The notes: generated by a model not told the origin, from the letters alone. A stretch of DNA of 64,000 bases from an uncultured Acetatifactor sp. (GCA_910584435.1 CAJUAP010000012.1:1-64000), one strand, 5' to 3'; shown: positions 1-9,216, counted from the stretch's first letter. Numbers and translations are program-made.

Positions 1-231
1 CAGTTTTGATTTTCCAATGTAAAACTATGGGTTATTTTATGATTGATGTACTAGGCATATATACGGACATATTCCAATCAGACCACCACTGTTTTAACTG
101 CAAACCCGAATAAAACAGAGAGTGGTGTAATATCCGATAACATTCTAACGCAGTTTCATGGAATTGTGGCCTTGGATCATGAAGCAAAATTTTACCATTT
201 TGGTGATAAGAATTGATAGTCATAAAACAAA

Positions 232-820
232 GTACGTTGCAAGGGTTAAGGGACGAGCGTGGGAGAATGGCTGTTACACAGGAACAAATGAGTCGATTTA
301 TTCATATCAGCCAGAAATATTACAGCAAAGTAGAACGAGGAGGGTGGCTTCTGGCATATTATGAATTGAAGTCCATGTGTGAACATGGTATGGATGTGCA
401 TTTCATTTTCACATGCCAGCGGTGCGGCAGAAAATATAAAGATTTTTTGCAGGTTGAGTTATTCTGAATTGCTTGATTGCTTTCATATTCTGTCCGCATT
501 GATAAAATAATTCTACCTGAATGATACGGCGGAGCGGTGGGAACCCATATATAGATAAGTAGCGTATTTGGATTGTATGAAAGAGAAACAAAAGGCGGAG
601 TCGAATGTATTCTATGGCTTGAGAAAGCAGTTGGATTATTCACAGCAGAAGATGGTGGGCAGCTGGAGTTGATGCGAAGAAGCTCCGCGTGCTGGAAAAC
701 AGCAAGACATTGCCGGACAGTGAGATTGTGTATAAGTTGTATAATATGTAATGTATTTCACTGGCAGCTGTAATGAAGGATGCTGAAGGAATGACCAATG
801 TGATAAGCTGTTAATTGGAA
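232..820 (+). pseudogene. Decayed copy of double-HTH regulator
   Basis: This stretch is a degenerate copy of the intact gene at 9622-10317. The N-terminal HTH part (LRDERGRM, TQEQMSRFIHISQ, YYSKVERG, YYELKSMCEHGMDVHFIFT) is still readable from about 240 to 430. A frameshift near 445 and several in-frame stops break the rest, although DNA matching the second HTH (GLRKQLD, then LENSKTLPDSE) can be followed to about 800. It runs straight into the LytTR regulator at 842, whereas the intact copy is followed by the other regulator type, so material has been lost or rearranged here. No product is expected. The first 230 bases of the window hold nothing I recognise. Confidence 0.8.
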
Positions 821-841
821 ATGAAAAAAAGAGGAATTGCG

Positions 842-1564
842 TTGAAAAAGATACTGATTCTGGAAGACAATCCGGCAATGCTGGCGCATATGACTGCGCT
901 TGTGGGAGAGCTGGATGTGAAAAGTACTGTTTTTTCTTATGATAATGTGAAGGACGCATACCAATGTGCTATGGAATACGAAATTGACTTATTTCTGATT
1001 GATATTATATTGGATAGGAGTTGTCCGGGTGATTCATCCGGGCTGAAATTTATGGATAATATCAGGAAGGTGGGGCATTATGGGCTTACGCCGGTGATAT
1101 TTGTGACCTCGCTGCAGGATGAAAAATTATATACCTATGAAAAACTGCATTGTTATAGTTTTATAGAGAAACCTTTTGATCCGGGCCGTTTCAAGAAGCT
1201 TGTGGGAGAATGTCTTTCTGTTCCTGACCGGAGAAAGAAAGGCAAAACCATATATTTGCGCAAGGAGGGTATTATATTTGCTGTTGAAAGGGAGGATATC
1301 GTTTATGCAGAGTGTGTCAATCACAGGATGAATATTTATACCAAAAATAAAGATATGTTGTCGGTATCGTATCTTACGCTGAAAGGCTTTCTGGAGCAGC
1401 TTGACAGCTCCGATATGATACAGTGCAGCCGTAACAGGATCGTAAACAAAGTCTTCGTACATAATGTGGATATCACTAACCGAATCATACAATTGAAGGA
1501 TGGTTTAGGCAAGGTGGAAATAGGGGAAAAATACAAAAAGGATGTACAGGATGCCTTTCAATAA
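842..1564 (+). CDS. LytTR-family response regulator (type A, locus 1)
   Basis: Two-component response regulator of the AgrA/ComE/LytR kind. Residues 1-125 are a receiver domain with acidic pocket E8-D9 and phospho-acceptor D54 in the segment FLIDIILD. Residues from about 140 to the end form a LytTR DNA-binding domain (YAECVNHRMNIY, then CSRNRIVNKVFVHNVD). I chose the TTG at 842 because the 95%-like paralogue at 11426 starts at the equivalent TTG and an AGAGG box lies just upstream; an in-frame ATG at 815 is possible but falls in pseudogene remnant. The partner kinase is missing: only a C-terminal kinase tail follows in the same frame after the stop. Targets may include the direct repeats at 1819/1841 and 12239/12261. 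Confidence 0.88.
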   Translation: MKKILILEDNPAMLAHMTALVGELDVKSTVFSYDNVKDAYQCAMEYEIDLFLIDIILDRSCPGDSSGLKFMDNIRKVGHYGLTPVIFVTSLQDEKLYTYEKLHCYSFIEKPFDPGRFKKLVGECLSVPDRRKKGKTIYLRKEGIIFAVEREDIVYAECVNHRMNIYTKNKDMLSVSYLTLKGFLEQLDSSDMIQCSRNRIVNKVFVHNVDITNRIIQLKDGLGKVEIGEKYKKDVQDAFQ

Positions 1565-1742
1565 TGGAAAAATGCAGGAAACGAAGAAGATGGCAGGGGA
1601 ATCGGTCTGTACCATGTGAAACAGTTATGTGATGAAAATGGCTGTGAGATTGGCTGTGAAAATGTGGAGAGGCATGAGGAGAACTGGATAAAATTTATAT
1701 TATGGATAGAGAAAAGGGACAGTTGAGAACGCTGTCCCTTTT
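1263..1742 (+). repeat. 480-bp direct repeat, left copy
   Basis: Matches 5898-6377 base for base without any gap (constant offset 4635) and with about 23 substitutions, so near 95% identity by eye. It covers the LytTR half of the type A regulator, the kinase tail and the terminator stem. Similarity stops sharply at both ends. The two copies bracket a type B LytTR regulator and a restriction-modification pair. Confidence 0.92.
1565..1726 (+). pseudogene. C-terminal fragment of sensor histidine kinase
   Basis: Directly after the TAA of the upstream regulator, in the same reading frame, the DNA encodes about 53 residues that include DGRGIGLYHVKQL, the G2 glycine box of a GHKL/HATPase_c kinase domain, and end at a TGA at 1724. 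There is no start codon with a ribosome binding site and no upstream kinase sequence, so this is a remnant of a LytTR-partner sensor kinase fused behind the regulator by deletion. The same fragment occurs again at 6200-6361. Confidence 0.75.
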
Positions 1743-1747
1743 CTCTG
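1712..1747 (+). terminator. Intrinsic terminator
   Basis: An 11-bp perfect stem (AAAAGGGACAG with CTGTCCCTTTT) encloses a 9-base loop, and the right arm ends in a T-run. It ends the regulator/kinase-fragment transcript; the same hairpin recurs at 6347. Confidence 0.85.
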
Positions 1748-1804
1748 TGTGCTCCCAATCAGTCATGGAACAGAAGACCCATACTCAACAATTAAAAAGA
1801 GAAA

Positions 1805-1949
1805 AATTTAACCTAAAGGGGTATTTTTTGTCTTAAAATGCGGTATTAGTATCAGAAATAGGAATAAAACCTGGCAGAATGGCAATTCAGTAAAAAAATA
1901 CAGTCATTCAATCAAAAATTAGAGTATGAGATAAAGTAATTGGTACAAT
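1805..1949 (+). promoter_or_regulatory. LytTR-type operator/promoter region, locus 1
   Basis: This block is similar to 12225-12369. It contains imperfect direct repeats starting at 1819 (GGGTATTTTTTG) and 1841 (CGGTATTAGTAT), 22 bp apart, which is the spacing LytTR dimers favour, a weaker third copy at 1880 (TGGCAATTCAG), a conserved AGTAAAAAAATACAG block, and a possible -10 box TACAAT at 1944. There is no good -35, as expected of an activator-dependent promoter. It lies upstream of the regulator at 2105. Binding is inferred, not shown. Confidence 0.5.
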
Positions 1950-1989
1950 CAAAAATATAGTAACTGGAAGTGAGAAGGAAATGAGGAAT

Positions 1990-2031
1990 TGTCGGGTTGC
2001 TTGGCAGGTTTTAGCGACCATCGGTATAAGT
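1990..2031 (+). repeat. Partial copy of palindromic repeat family R1
   Basis: The end portion of the R1 element (GTCGGGTTGCTTGGCAGG, then TTTTAGCGACC) is present without the hairpin core. Fuller copies lie at 20466-20560, 56029-56121 and 62806-62910. Confidence 0.7.
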
Positions 2032-2104
2032 TACATACAGAAGAATGTCTGATCTTAGGGATACAGCAAGGACAGCGATGAAAAGGGAAAAAGAGGTGAA
2101 AAAT

Positions 2105-2830
2105 ATGAGGAAGAAGCTGGTAGTCGGTATTTGCGACAGGAATAAAACAGAAGTAGTTCGCGTCAGAGATGAATTCTGCAGATGTATGGCTGTTCTTGGG
2201 GAACCGGAGGCGGAACTGCATCTGTTTTGTAATGGAAGAGAGTTATATGAGAGTAGCCGCACATGTTTCTATGATCTGATATTCGTGGACTTGGTTCTGC
2301 CTGAGCTGGATGGAATGGAATTGGCCAGGCTGCTGGGTATGAATCATCGGGGGCTGCGGATTGTATTTGTGTCTGCGCAGGAAGACAGAGTATTTGATAC
2401 CTATGAATGTATGCCGTTATGGTTTGTCAGGAAGAACCGGTTATCAGAAGATATGTCAAGAGCGGTCAATAAATATTTTCAGGTCACAGCGCCAATACAT
2501 TACAAGTTAAGAACAAAAGAAGGATTTAGGTACAGGAATGTGGTATTGGGAGATATTCTGTATATTGAATGTTCCGGGCATACGCTGACAGTGCTGCTTA
2601 CAGATAGAGCAGCCTATCATGTATATGGGAGCCTGAAGCCAGTGGAAGAAGAACTGTCAGGATATGGATTCTTACGCATACATAAGAATTATCTGGTGAA
2701 TCTGCAGTATGTAAGAGAAGTGGGAAACAGGACGCTGATGCTGTATAACGGCACCGAACTTGATTTGGGGATAAACAGAAAGAAAGTGATTATTGAAGCG
2801 GTGGAGAAGTATCAAAAGAGGATGGGGTAA
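2105..2830 (+). CDS. LytTR-family response regulator (type B, locus 1)
   Basis: Response regulator with an N-terminal receiver (VGICD near residue 7, phospho-acceptor D62 in FVDLVLPELDGMEL) and a C-terminal LytTR domain (YIECSGHTLTVLL, FLRIHKNYLVNLQYV). The start at 2105 matches the paralogue at 10396 and follows AAAGAGGTG; an upstream in-frame ATG at 2045 has no counterpart there. It is close to the 10396-11124 protein over its whole length but only distantly related to the type A regulators, so each locus carries one A and one B. It lies inside the interval bounded by the 480-bp direct repeats. No kinase or pheromone gene is next to it. Confidence 0.9.
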   Translation: MRKKLVVGICDRNKTEVVRVRDEFCRCMAVLGEPEAELHLFCNGRELYESSRTCFYDLIFVDLVLPELDGMELARLLGMNHRGLRIVFVSAQEDRVFDTYECMPLWFVRKNRLSEDMSRAVNKYFQVTAPIHYKLRTKEGFRYRNVVLGDILYIECSGHTLTVLLTDRAAYHVYGSLKPVEEELSGYGFLRIHKNYLVNLQYVREVGNRTLMLYNGTELDLGINRKKVIIEAVEKYQKRMG

Positions 2831-2986
2831 GCCCTGACAGAATGGAAAATTGTATAAAAAATATCCGAATTTCTCTGGAAATCCGTTGCTTCATATGGTA
2901 TACTGATTCAATCAAAGATTACGCAGGAATTGTACCCAATAAACTTCATATAGGTTAGTAGACCACGGCTGTTTGGAGGATATGGT

Positions 2987-3784
2987 ATGGATTATCAGGA
3001 AACAAAGTGCTTTGAAATTTTTAGAGCGTGTGTAGATGCAATACACGACGGCGAACTAATTAAGCAAGTAAGCAGAGGGGACAAAGAGTTTCATTTCCAA
3101 AACTGGTGCCAGAAACGCCTTGAAACGATAGGGCTTCATTTTGAAGGAACGGGGCGAAATATTTATCCTGATTTTTGCCTTGTCGAGCGTTCAGAGGGAT
3201 ATGAAATTAAGGGATTAGCTTTCCCTGGGCGTGAAAAAGATTATGATGCCAACAGTAATGTTCCTTCGGGTATGCATAATGGGCGATGTATTTTTTATAT
3301 TTTCGGCCGATATCCCAGTGACAAAGATGCTCACCAAATAGAGTATCCGGTCATCGATTTAGTTCTTTGCCATGGAGACTTTTTAAATGCTCAACATGAA
3401 TATGTTCATAAAAATAAACATATTCGCGGATTTGGAACTTACGGCGACATTATGATCCGCGACAGAAAAATGTATGTAGTACCTACACCATTTGTTCTTA
3501 CTACAGGAACGGCGGGGCTTTCAACATTGATTTTGCCAGAAGATTATTCTGTTCCAGAAGGTTTTGTTTGTGTAGGAGATTTAACAAGAACAGAGGGTAA
3601 GCAGCTTGTCGCTGGATATAGTTTTGATTTAAGAACAAATGAAATTAGAGCTGATATGGTCGATAATCCTACTGTGGGAAAGGTTCATAAGTTTAAAGCG
3701 TATCGATGCATTGGACAATCTAAACGGCCTGTCACTATGGCATCGAACATCCGAGAGACGGAGTTCAATGAGCATGGCGAATGA
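2987..3784 (+). CDS. Putative type II restriction endonuclease (PD-(D/E)XK)
   Basis: A 265-residue protein with a nuclease-like signature in the first third: Y60-P61-D62 followed by E73-I74-K75, i.e. PD-x10-E-x-K of the PD-(D/E)XK fold, on a predicted strand-turn-strand. Restriction function is inferred from that motif and from its overlap by 17 bp with a DNA methyltransferase reading in the same direction, the usual R-M pairing. A GGAGG box 8 bases before the ATG supports the start. I cannot assign a recognition sequence or named family. Codon use and base content are more AT-rich than in neighbouring core genes, and the pair sits between direct repeats, so it was probably acquired by transfer. 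Confidence 0.65.
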   Translation: MDYQETKCFEIFRACVDAIHDGELIKQVSRGDKEFHFQNWCQKRLETIGLHFEGTGRNIYPDFCLVERSEGYEIKGLAFPGREKDYDANSNVPSGMHNGRCIFYIFGRYPSDKDAHQIEYPVIDLVLCHGDFLNAQHEYVHKNKHIRGFGTYGDIMIRDRKMYVVPTPFVLTTGTAGLSTLILPEDYSVPEGFVCVGDLTRTEGKQLVAGYSFDLRTNEIRADMVDNPTVGKVHKFKAYRCIGQSKRPVTMASNIRETEFNEHGE

Positions 3785-5885
3785 TAAAAACGATAGAGAA
3801 TCCCCGTCTGCTTTTCCTATCTACGAGATAAGTAAGCTAGCGGAAAAAGAAAGCTGGAGGAAAGAGGTAAATCGCCCAATTTATCACATACATAAGTGGT
3901 GGGCTCAACGTCTTGGCTCTGTCTTTCGTGCTCTATTGCTATATTTGATGTGTCCGAACGACAATGGCACTGATGTTTGGCAGGAATTCTATCGCAAGCA
4001 AGATTTTAAACAATACACTGTACTCGATCCTTTTATGGGCAGTGGGACAACAATCGGGGAAGTCCTAAAATTAGGGGCAAATGCTGTTGGATGTGACATT
4101 AATCCTGTAAGCACATTTATGGTAAAGCAAGGGTTGTCGAAGGTTTCCACGGTATCTTTGCTTGAAGTTTATCAGCAATTAGAAGAAGATGTGTCACAGG
4201 AAATTCTTGACTATTATAAAACATATGATACTGATGCGAAATGTGAAATTCCTGTGCTCTACTACTTTTGGGTTAAAGTTGTTACTACACCGTGTGGCGA
4301 AACGATTCCCCTGTTTTCCAAATATATTTTTGCACAGAACGCCTATCCTTCCAAAAAGCCGAAAGTACAAATAATTTGCCCAAAATGTTGGAAAATTTTT
4401 GAAGGAATGTATAGCGATATAATTGCTGTCTGCCCCCATTGTAAACATGAGTTTAATCCTCAACTTGGGCCGGCAAATAGCACTATTGTTGTAGACTCTG
4501 TTGGGAAAAAGCACAAGATTAAGGACCTCATTCCAAATATTGGACTGTTAGAGGAAAGAATGTATGCGGTCCTTGCTGTTGATGGAAAAGGGAACAAAAA
4601 ATATCTCCCGATTAGTCAGTATGATTTGGATTTATACCAAAAAGCTCAGAATGAACTAAGGTCTTCTAATCTTCCGCTGCCCTACTACGAAGTTCGCTCT
4701 GGACATAATACGGATCAGGCTCGTGGATACAACTATTTTAATTGGCGAGATTTTTTCAATGCCCGTCAGCTTTTGTGTTTGGGGAAGCTGCTAAAACGAA
4801 TAATGCAGATTAGTGACCTTGCTTTACAAGAGCAAATGCTCTGTTTGTTTTCCAGTACGCTTGAATACAACAACACTTTTTGCAGCTTTAAGGGCGAGGG
4901 AACAGGAGCAGTTCGGCCAATCTTCTCCAATCATATTTTGAAACCTGAGCGGACACCGTTAGAAAATTCCATATGGGGATACACAAAAAGCAGCGGCTGC
5001 TTTTCTACGCTTTTTAAGACAAGACTGCTTAAGGCGAAAGAGTACTTGGATAAACCGTTTGAACTAAAGCTGAATCAGGAATCTGGGACTTGTGAAAAAG
5101 TAATCGCAAGTAATCCGCTAAAAACTAATATGTGCGATTCCTGGCAAGAACTGATAAGACATAATCACACTGCTTTGATTATGAATGGTGATAGTAGTAA
5201 ATTACCTATTCCAGACAGTTCTGTTGATTTTGTTGTAACAGACCCACCGTACTTTGACTTTATTCATTACAGTGAATTAAGTGATTTCTTCTATGCTTGG
5301 CTGAGTCCTGTCCTTAAAGATAGGTACTCCTATTTTAACGGATGCACGTCAGGTCGAGACAATGAAGTGCAACGGACAGATGCAACAGAATTCTCTAGGC
5401 TGCTTGGAAATGTGTTCACAGAATGCTATAGAGTTCTAAATGAAACGGGAAAACTGGCATTTAGTTTTCACCATTCGAGAGCTAGTGGATGGATAGCCAT
5501 TGCCTCTGCTATTGGTGGAGCAGGATTTTATATTGATGAATGTTTCCCACTGCACGCAGAATTAATGGCATCGACACCGAAGGCCAATGCAAAGGAACCT
5601 ATCAGCTTAGATGCGATGATCATTTGTAGTAAGCAGAAGCGAATTTTTACAAGAGAAAATGCAATTAATTCTGCCATTCAATATATGAAAGAGATGAAGA
5701 ATAGTGGAAAATGCCTTTCCAAATCGGATATATTCGTTATTAGTGCCTCACAATGCTTGGGAGTTTTAATTGCTGAAAATCGTCCCGTTAAAGACAAAGA
5801 GCAACTCATACAAAACATTTATCAGACTGTTTTAATGTCTCAGGATTTTTACAATTGTGACAACCAAGAGGAGGGGTATAAATAA
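3768..5885 (+). CDS. DNA methyltransferase with zinc ribbon (R-M partner)
   Basis: About 705 residues. The SAM-binding motif I is DPFMGSGTT at residues 87-95 and the catalytic motif is DPPY at 492-495, as in N6-adenine or N4-cytosine methyltransferases. Between them lies a long insert with CPKC (204-207) and CPHC (222-225), a four-cysteine zinc ribbon like that of the large DUF1156-type methylases. It would protect host DNA from the endonuclease encoded just upstream. The open frame extends to 3639, but the conserved part begins near 3768, where a GGAG box precedes ATG; 3774 is a second candidate start. The target-recognition part is probably the insert. Confidence 0.85.
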   Translation: MSMANDKNDRESPSAFPIYEISKLAEKESWRKEVNRPIYHIHKWWAQRLGSVFRALLLYLMCPNDNGTDVWQEFYRKQDFKQYTVLDPFMGSGTTIGEVLKLGANAVGCDINPVSTFMVKQGLSKVSTVSLLEVYQQLEEDVSQEILDYYKTYDTDAKCEIPVLYYFWVKVVTTPCGETIPLFSKYIFAQNAYPSKKPKVQIICPKCWKIFEGMYSDIIAVCPHCKHEFNPQLGPANSTIVVDSVGKKHKIKDLIPNIGLLEERMYAVLAVDGKGNKKYLPISQYDLDLYQKAQNELRSSNLPLPYYEVRSGHNTDQARGYNYFNWRDFFNARQLLCLGKLLKRIMQISDLALQEQMLCLFSSTLEYNNTFCSFKGEGTGAVRPIFSNHILKPERTPLENSIWGYTKSSGCFSTLFKTRLLKAKEYLDKPFELKLNQESGTCEKVIASNPLKTNMCDSWQELIRHNHTALIMNGDSSKLPIPDSSVDFVVTDPPYFDFIHYSELSDFFYAWLSPVLKDRYSYFNGCTSGRDNEVQRTDATEFSRLLGNVFTECYRVLNETGKLAFSFHHSRASGWIAIASAIGGAGFYIDECFPLHAELMASTPKANAKEPISLDAMIICSKQKRIFTRENAINSAIQYMKEMKNSGKCLSKSDIFVISASQCLGVLIAENRPVKDKEQLIQNIYQTVLMSQDFYNCDNQEEGYK

Positions 5886-5903
5886 CCTGATACTCTTAGG
5901 AGG

Positions 5904-6199
5904 GTATTATATCTGCTGTTGAAAGGGAGGATATCGTTTATGCAGAGTGTGTCAATCACAGGATGAATATTTATACCAAAAATAAAGATGCGCTGTCGGT
6001 GTCGTATCTTACGCTGAAAGGCTTTCTGGAGCAGATTGACAGCGCTGATATGATACAGTGCAGCCGTAACAGGATCATCGACAAAGTCTTCGTACATAAT
6101 GTGGATATCACAAACCGAATCATACAATTGAAGGGTGGTTTAGGCAGGGTGGAAATAGGGGAAAAGTACAAAAAGGATATACGGGATGCCTTTCAATAA
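5904..6199 (+). pseudogene. N-terminally truncated type A LytTR regulator
   Basis: Encodes only the LytTR DNA-binding half (REDIVYAECVNHRM, then CSRNRIIDKVFVHNVD, ending DAFQ) of the regulator at 842-1564; the receiver is absent because the sequence upstream belongs to the methyltransferase. A 78-residue product could in principle start at ATG 5963, giving an isolated partial DNA-binding domain, but no ribosome binding site is convincing. Most likely a by-product of the duplication. Confidence 0.8.
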
Positions 6200-6361
6200 T
6201 GGAAAAATGCAGGAAGCGTAGAAGATGGCAGGGGAATCGGTCTGTACCATGTGAAACAGTTATGTGATGAAAATGGCTGTGAGATTAGCTGTGAAAATGT
6301 GGAGAGGCATGAGGAGAACTGGATAAAATTTACATTATGGATAGAGAAAAGGGACAGTTAA
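6200..6361 (+). pseudogene. Second copy of kinase C-terminal fragment
   Basis: In frame after the stop of the truncated regulator, the same kinase tail with DGRGIGLYHVKQL is encoded. It carries a few substitutions relative to 1565-1726 and keeps an open frame, though it has no start of its own. Confidence 0.75.
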
Positions 6362-6380
6362 TAACGCTGTCCCTTTTTTT
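6347..6380 (+). terminator. Intrinsic terminator
   Basis: Duplicate of the 1712 hairpin: stem AAAAGGGACAG/CTGTCCCTTTT with a 9-base loop and an uninterrupted T-run. The following 6381-6691 holds no gene; it contains a weak palindrome near 6601-6630 resembling the element at 41009. Confidence 0.88.
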
Positions 6381-6691
6381 CGGACAAAAATCTGCAGCAC
6401 ATCAAATTTATCTCTATATGAACGGCATTTAATTCCTGTCTGCTGCTGCCACAGCAAGCCATGCCGTTTATCAGGTTTGTCGGCAAGATTTAATCACCGA
6501 ATATATAAATTCCATCATATTTGCATCATTTCTGTGGATGATAACATTCATGACAAACTGCATAATTACAGCATTTATGTATATGCTATCAAAATAAATG
6601 CAGCAGTTTAGACAGGCGGCTGAACTGTTACAAATAAATTCCATTTCTGTACAAGTCTTTTCATGCAGGAATGGCATAACGGAGGCATATT

Positions 6692-8068
6692 ATGGAGTCT
6701 GTCTGGATGGAAGATACTAAAATCAGAAGGAGGGAACCGCTTTCAAGGGATATGGAGGTGCCGGCCGTTGTCATCGGGGCAGGACTGGCAGGCATTTTGA
6801 CGGCATATTACCTGAAGCAGGAAGGCATTCGGGCGATGGTTTTGGAGGCTGACAGAATCGGGAGCGGACAGACGAAAAATACTACGGCAAAAATTACGTC
6901 CCAGCACAATCTGGTGTACGACGTGATGATTCGGACGTTTGGTCGTGGGATGGCAGAGCATTATGCCAATGCAAACGAAGCAGCCATCGGGGAATATGAG
7001 AGGCTGATTCGGGAAAAGGGGATTGACTGTGATTTTGTCAGGTGTCCGGCATACCTGTATTCCAAAACTAAGACAGAGCTTCTGAAACGGGAAGCGGAGT
7101 CGGCGGAGTCGCTGGGCCTGAAAGCTTATTTTGAAACGGACTGCGAGCTCCCTTTTCCGGTGGCAGGTGTGGTAAAGCTTGAAAATCAGGCAAGGTTCCA
7201 TCCGCTTAAGTTTCTGGCAGACCTGGCAGAGGAAGTGGAGGTGTATGAGCAGACTAAGGTTCTGAAGGTGGAAGGCGGAAAGGTGGAGACGGCCGGGGGG
7301 ACTGTGACAGCAGAGCATGTTGTATTTGCGGCACATTTTCCTTTTATCAATGTGCCGGGATATTATTTTGCAAGAATGTACCAGGAGCGGAGTTATGTGA
7401 TAGCGCTGGAAGGGGCGGAGAGGCCGGAGGGGATGTATCTTGGGATTGACAGTGACGGGCTTTCCTTCCGCACCTGTGGGAACTTACTGCTGCTTGGCGG
7501 AGGCAGCCATCGTACAGGAAAGAATGGCGGAAAGCGGCCGGACAGGGAGTGGAAATATGAGATGCTGCGCAGAAGGGCCGGAGAAATTTATCCTGAAGCC
7601 CATGAGGTATTGCAGTGGTCGGCACAGGATTGTATGACGCTGGACGGGCTGCCTTACATTGGGAGATTTTCAGGGCGGAAGCCGAACTGGTATGTGGCTG
7701 CGGGATTTGGGAAGTGGGGCATGACCACTGCCATGGTGAGCGCCCGTATTTTGACATCCTTAATTGGCGGTCGGGACTGCCCGGAGGCAGATATTTTTTC
7801 TCCACAGAGACGTTTTACAATGAAGGCGGCGAAAGAACTTGCGGTACATGGCGCATATACGGTACAGGGTTTGGCAAAGCATCTGCTGCCTTCGGGAAAT
7901 CGGGAGATAGTGCAGAACTGTCCCCATATGGGCTGCAGGCTGGAGTGGAATCCGGACGAGGAAAGCTACGATTGTCCCTGTCATGGTTCGCGGTTTGACC
8001 GTAAAGGGCATCTGCTGGACGGCCCGGCGCAGACTGACTGTAAGTGTAAAGGAAATGAAGCTTTTTAA
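6692..8068 (+). CDS. FAD-dependent oxidoreductase with C-terminal Rieske domain
   Basis: A 458-residue protein of the D-amino-acid/glycine oxidase (DAO) fold. The FAD-binding Rossmann motif GAGLAG is at residues 29-34, followed by the typical segment with TTAKITSQH. The last 50 residues form a Rieske [2Fe-2S] site: C410-P-H412 and C428-P-C-H431 give the C-x-H / C-x-x-H ligand set. The family catalyses flavin oxidation coupled to an iron-sulfur centre; the substrate is unknown. GGAGG lies 6 bases before the ATG. The next gene encodes a tocopherol-cyclase-like protein 48 bp downstream, so the two may be one transcript, but I see no functional tie. Confidence 0.85.
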   Translation: MESVWMEDTKIRRREPLSRDMEVPAVVIGAGLAGILTAYYLKQEGIRAMVLEADRIGSGQTKNTTAKITSQHNLVYDVMIRTFGRGMAEHYANANEAAIGEYERLIREKGIDCDFVRCPAYLYSKTKTELLKREAESAESLGLKAYFETDCELPFPVAGVVKLENQARFHPLKFLADLAEEVEVYEQTKVLKVEGGKVETAGGTVTAEHVVFAAHFPFINVPGYYFARMYQERSYVIALEGAERPEGMYLGIDSDGLSFRTCGNLLLLGGGSHRTGKNGGKRPDREWKYEMLRRRAGEIYPEAHEVLQWSAQDCMTLDGLPYIGRFSGRKPNWYVAAGFGKWGMTTAMVSARILTSLIGGRDCPEADIFSPQRRFTMKAAKELAVHGAYTVQGLAKHLLPSGNREIVQNCPHMGCRLEWNPDEESYDCPCHGSRFDRKGHLLDGPAQTDCKCKGNEAF

Positions 8069-8116
8069 GTCAAGTTCATGTATTGTTTGTGCCGGAGCGG
8101 GCGGAGGGGAGCAGAA

Positions 8117-9010
8117 ATGATTTCAAATAAAATTTCCAATCAAACTTCAGATAAAATTTCAAATAAGAAGGGCTTCTTCTATGGCTGGTATTTTAAATGT
8201 CAGTCGGATACACAGACTTTGGCTGTAATACCGGCGGTTCACCGGACCAGGAGGACAAGCACCTGTTCCGTTCAGGTTATTACAGAGAATAAGTCGTGGA
8301 CGGTTGAATATCCGGCGGAAGAGTTTCGGCAAAAGGGCAGGATGATTTCTATCTGTAAAAACCGGTTTGGGGAGAGGGGAATCCGCCTTATGGTATGTGT
8401 ACCGGGGCTGACGGTAAGGGGAAAGCTTAATTTCGGTCCTCTCATTCCCTTAAAATATGATATTATGGGGCCTTTTTCTCTTGTGCCGTTTTTGGAATGC
8501 AGGCACAGCATATGGAGTATGAAGCATAGGGTTTGGGGAACCGTGTATATCAATGGAACAGCGTACTCTTTTAATGGGGCAGAAGGCTATTGGGAAGGAG
8601 ACAGGGGACGGTCATTCCCCAGAGAATATATTTGGACGCAGTGCAGCTTTCCGGAGGGTGCATTAATGCTGTCTGTGGCTGATATTCCTATGGCAGGTTT
8701 TCGATTCCGGGGAATCATCGGCATTGTGCTGCTGGAAGGCAGAGAGTATAGACTGGCCACGTATCTGGGGGCAAAGGTGGTTGAAATCAAAAAAGGACTG
8801 GTTAAGGTAGTACAGGGCGGCCTGGAGCTGGAAGCGGAACTTATGGACCGGGCCGGAAAACCTTTGAAAGCGCCCACAGGGGGAGCTATGGTGAGGATTA
8901 TTCATGAAAGTGCAGCCTGCAGAGCTAAGTACCGATTTCGGATAAATCATTGTACTCTGCTGGACTTTGAGACAGACAGGGCATCTTTTGAATATGAATA
9001 TGGGACATGA
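8117..9010 (+). CDS. Tocopherol cyclase-like protein
   Basis: About 297 residues. The motifs FFYGWYFKCQ near the N terminus, the central GPLIPLKYDIMGPFSLVPF, and WEGDRGRSFPREYIWTQC match the tocopherol-cyclase-like family found in many Firmicutes, where a beta-barrel lipocalin-like fold is expected and the true reaction is unknown; these bacteria do not make tocopherol. I placed the start at ATG 8117 because GGGGAG lies 5 bases upstream; the open frame itself extends to 8078. It follows the FAD/Rieske gene closely. No signal peptide or membrane segment is apparent. Confidence 0.75.
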   Translation: MISNKISNQTSDKISNKKGFFYGWYFKCQSDTQTLAVIPAVHRTRRTSTCSVQVITENKSWTVEYPAEEFRQKGRMISICKNRFGERGIRLMVCVPGLTVRGKLNFGPLIPLKYDIMGPFSLVPFLECRHSIWSMKHRVWGTVYINGTAYSFNGAEGYWEGDRGRSFPREYIWTQCSFPEGALMLSVADIPMAGFRFRGIIGIVLLEGREYRLATYLGAKVVEIKKGLVKVVQGGLELEAELMDRAGKPLKAPTGGAMVRIIHESAACRAKYRFRINHCTLLDFETDRASFEYEYGT

Positions 9011-9118
9011 AGCTTTATTGTTGTGGATAATGCATGGAGCATTCGTGGGTATGCCTTGTTCTTATGTGTAAGAAGAGGGCTTGCCAATGTGGAGATAAGC
9101 TTCTTAAAAAGAAAAAAT

Positions 9119-9175
9119 AAAATTCGATTAGTCCTGAAATGGTGCATTGTGGGAATAAAAAATAATATAAAATGG
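9119..9175 (+). promoter_or_regulatory. Conserved promoter block upstream of HTH gene
   Basis: The stretch TTAGTCCTGAAATGGTGCAT, then TGTGGG, followed 25 bases after GGTGCATT by TATAAA (9166), is matched at 11310-11360 before the type A regulator with the same 25-base spacing. No -35 consensus is visible, so the block is probably an activator-dependent promoter. It would drive the HTH gene at 9622 through a leader containing the 64-bp tandem repeats. Confidence 0.5.
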
Positions 9176-9216
9176 GTATGTCATAAATCATAGGGAATAG
9201 AAAGATTATGATGGAA

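Larger units (their letters stand above)
5898..6377 (+). repeat. 480-bp direct repeat, right copy
   Basis: Right copy of the repeat at 1263-1742. It begins 13 bases after the methyltransferase stop, so the repeat boundary almost touches the R-M operon. Homologous recombination between the copies would delete 4635 bp with the type B regulator and both R-M genes. Confidence 0.92.

Noticed and set aside
32..223. Minus-strand 63-residue ORF at the left edge
   Set aside because: No recognisable domain or ribosome binding site; it lies beside a decayed gene.
3639..3767. Longer N terminus for the DNA methyltransferase
   Set aside because: It would overlap most of the 3' end of the endonuclease gene, and a ribosome binding site fits 3768 better.
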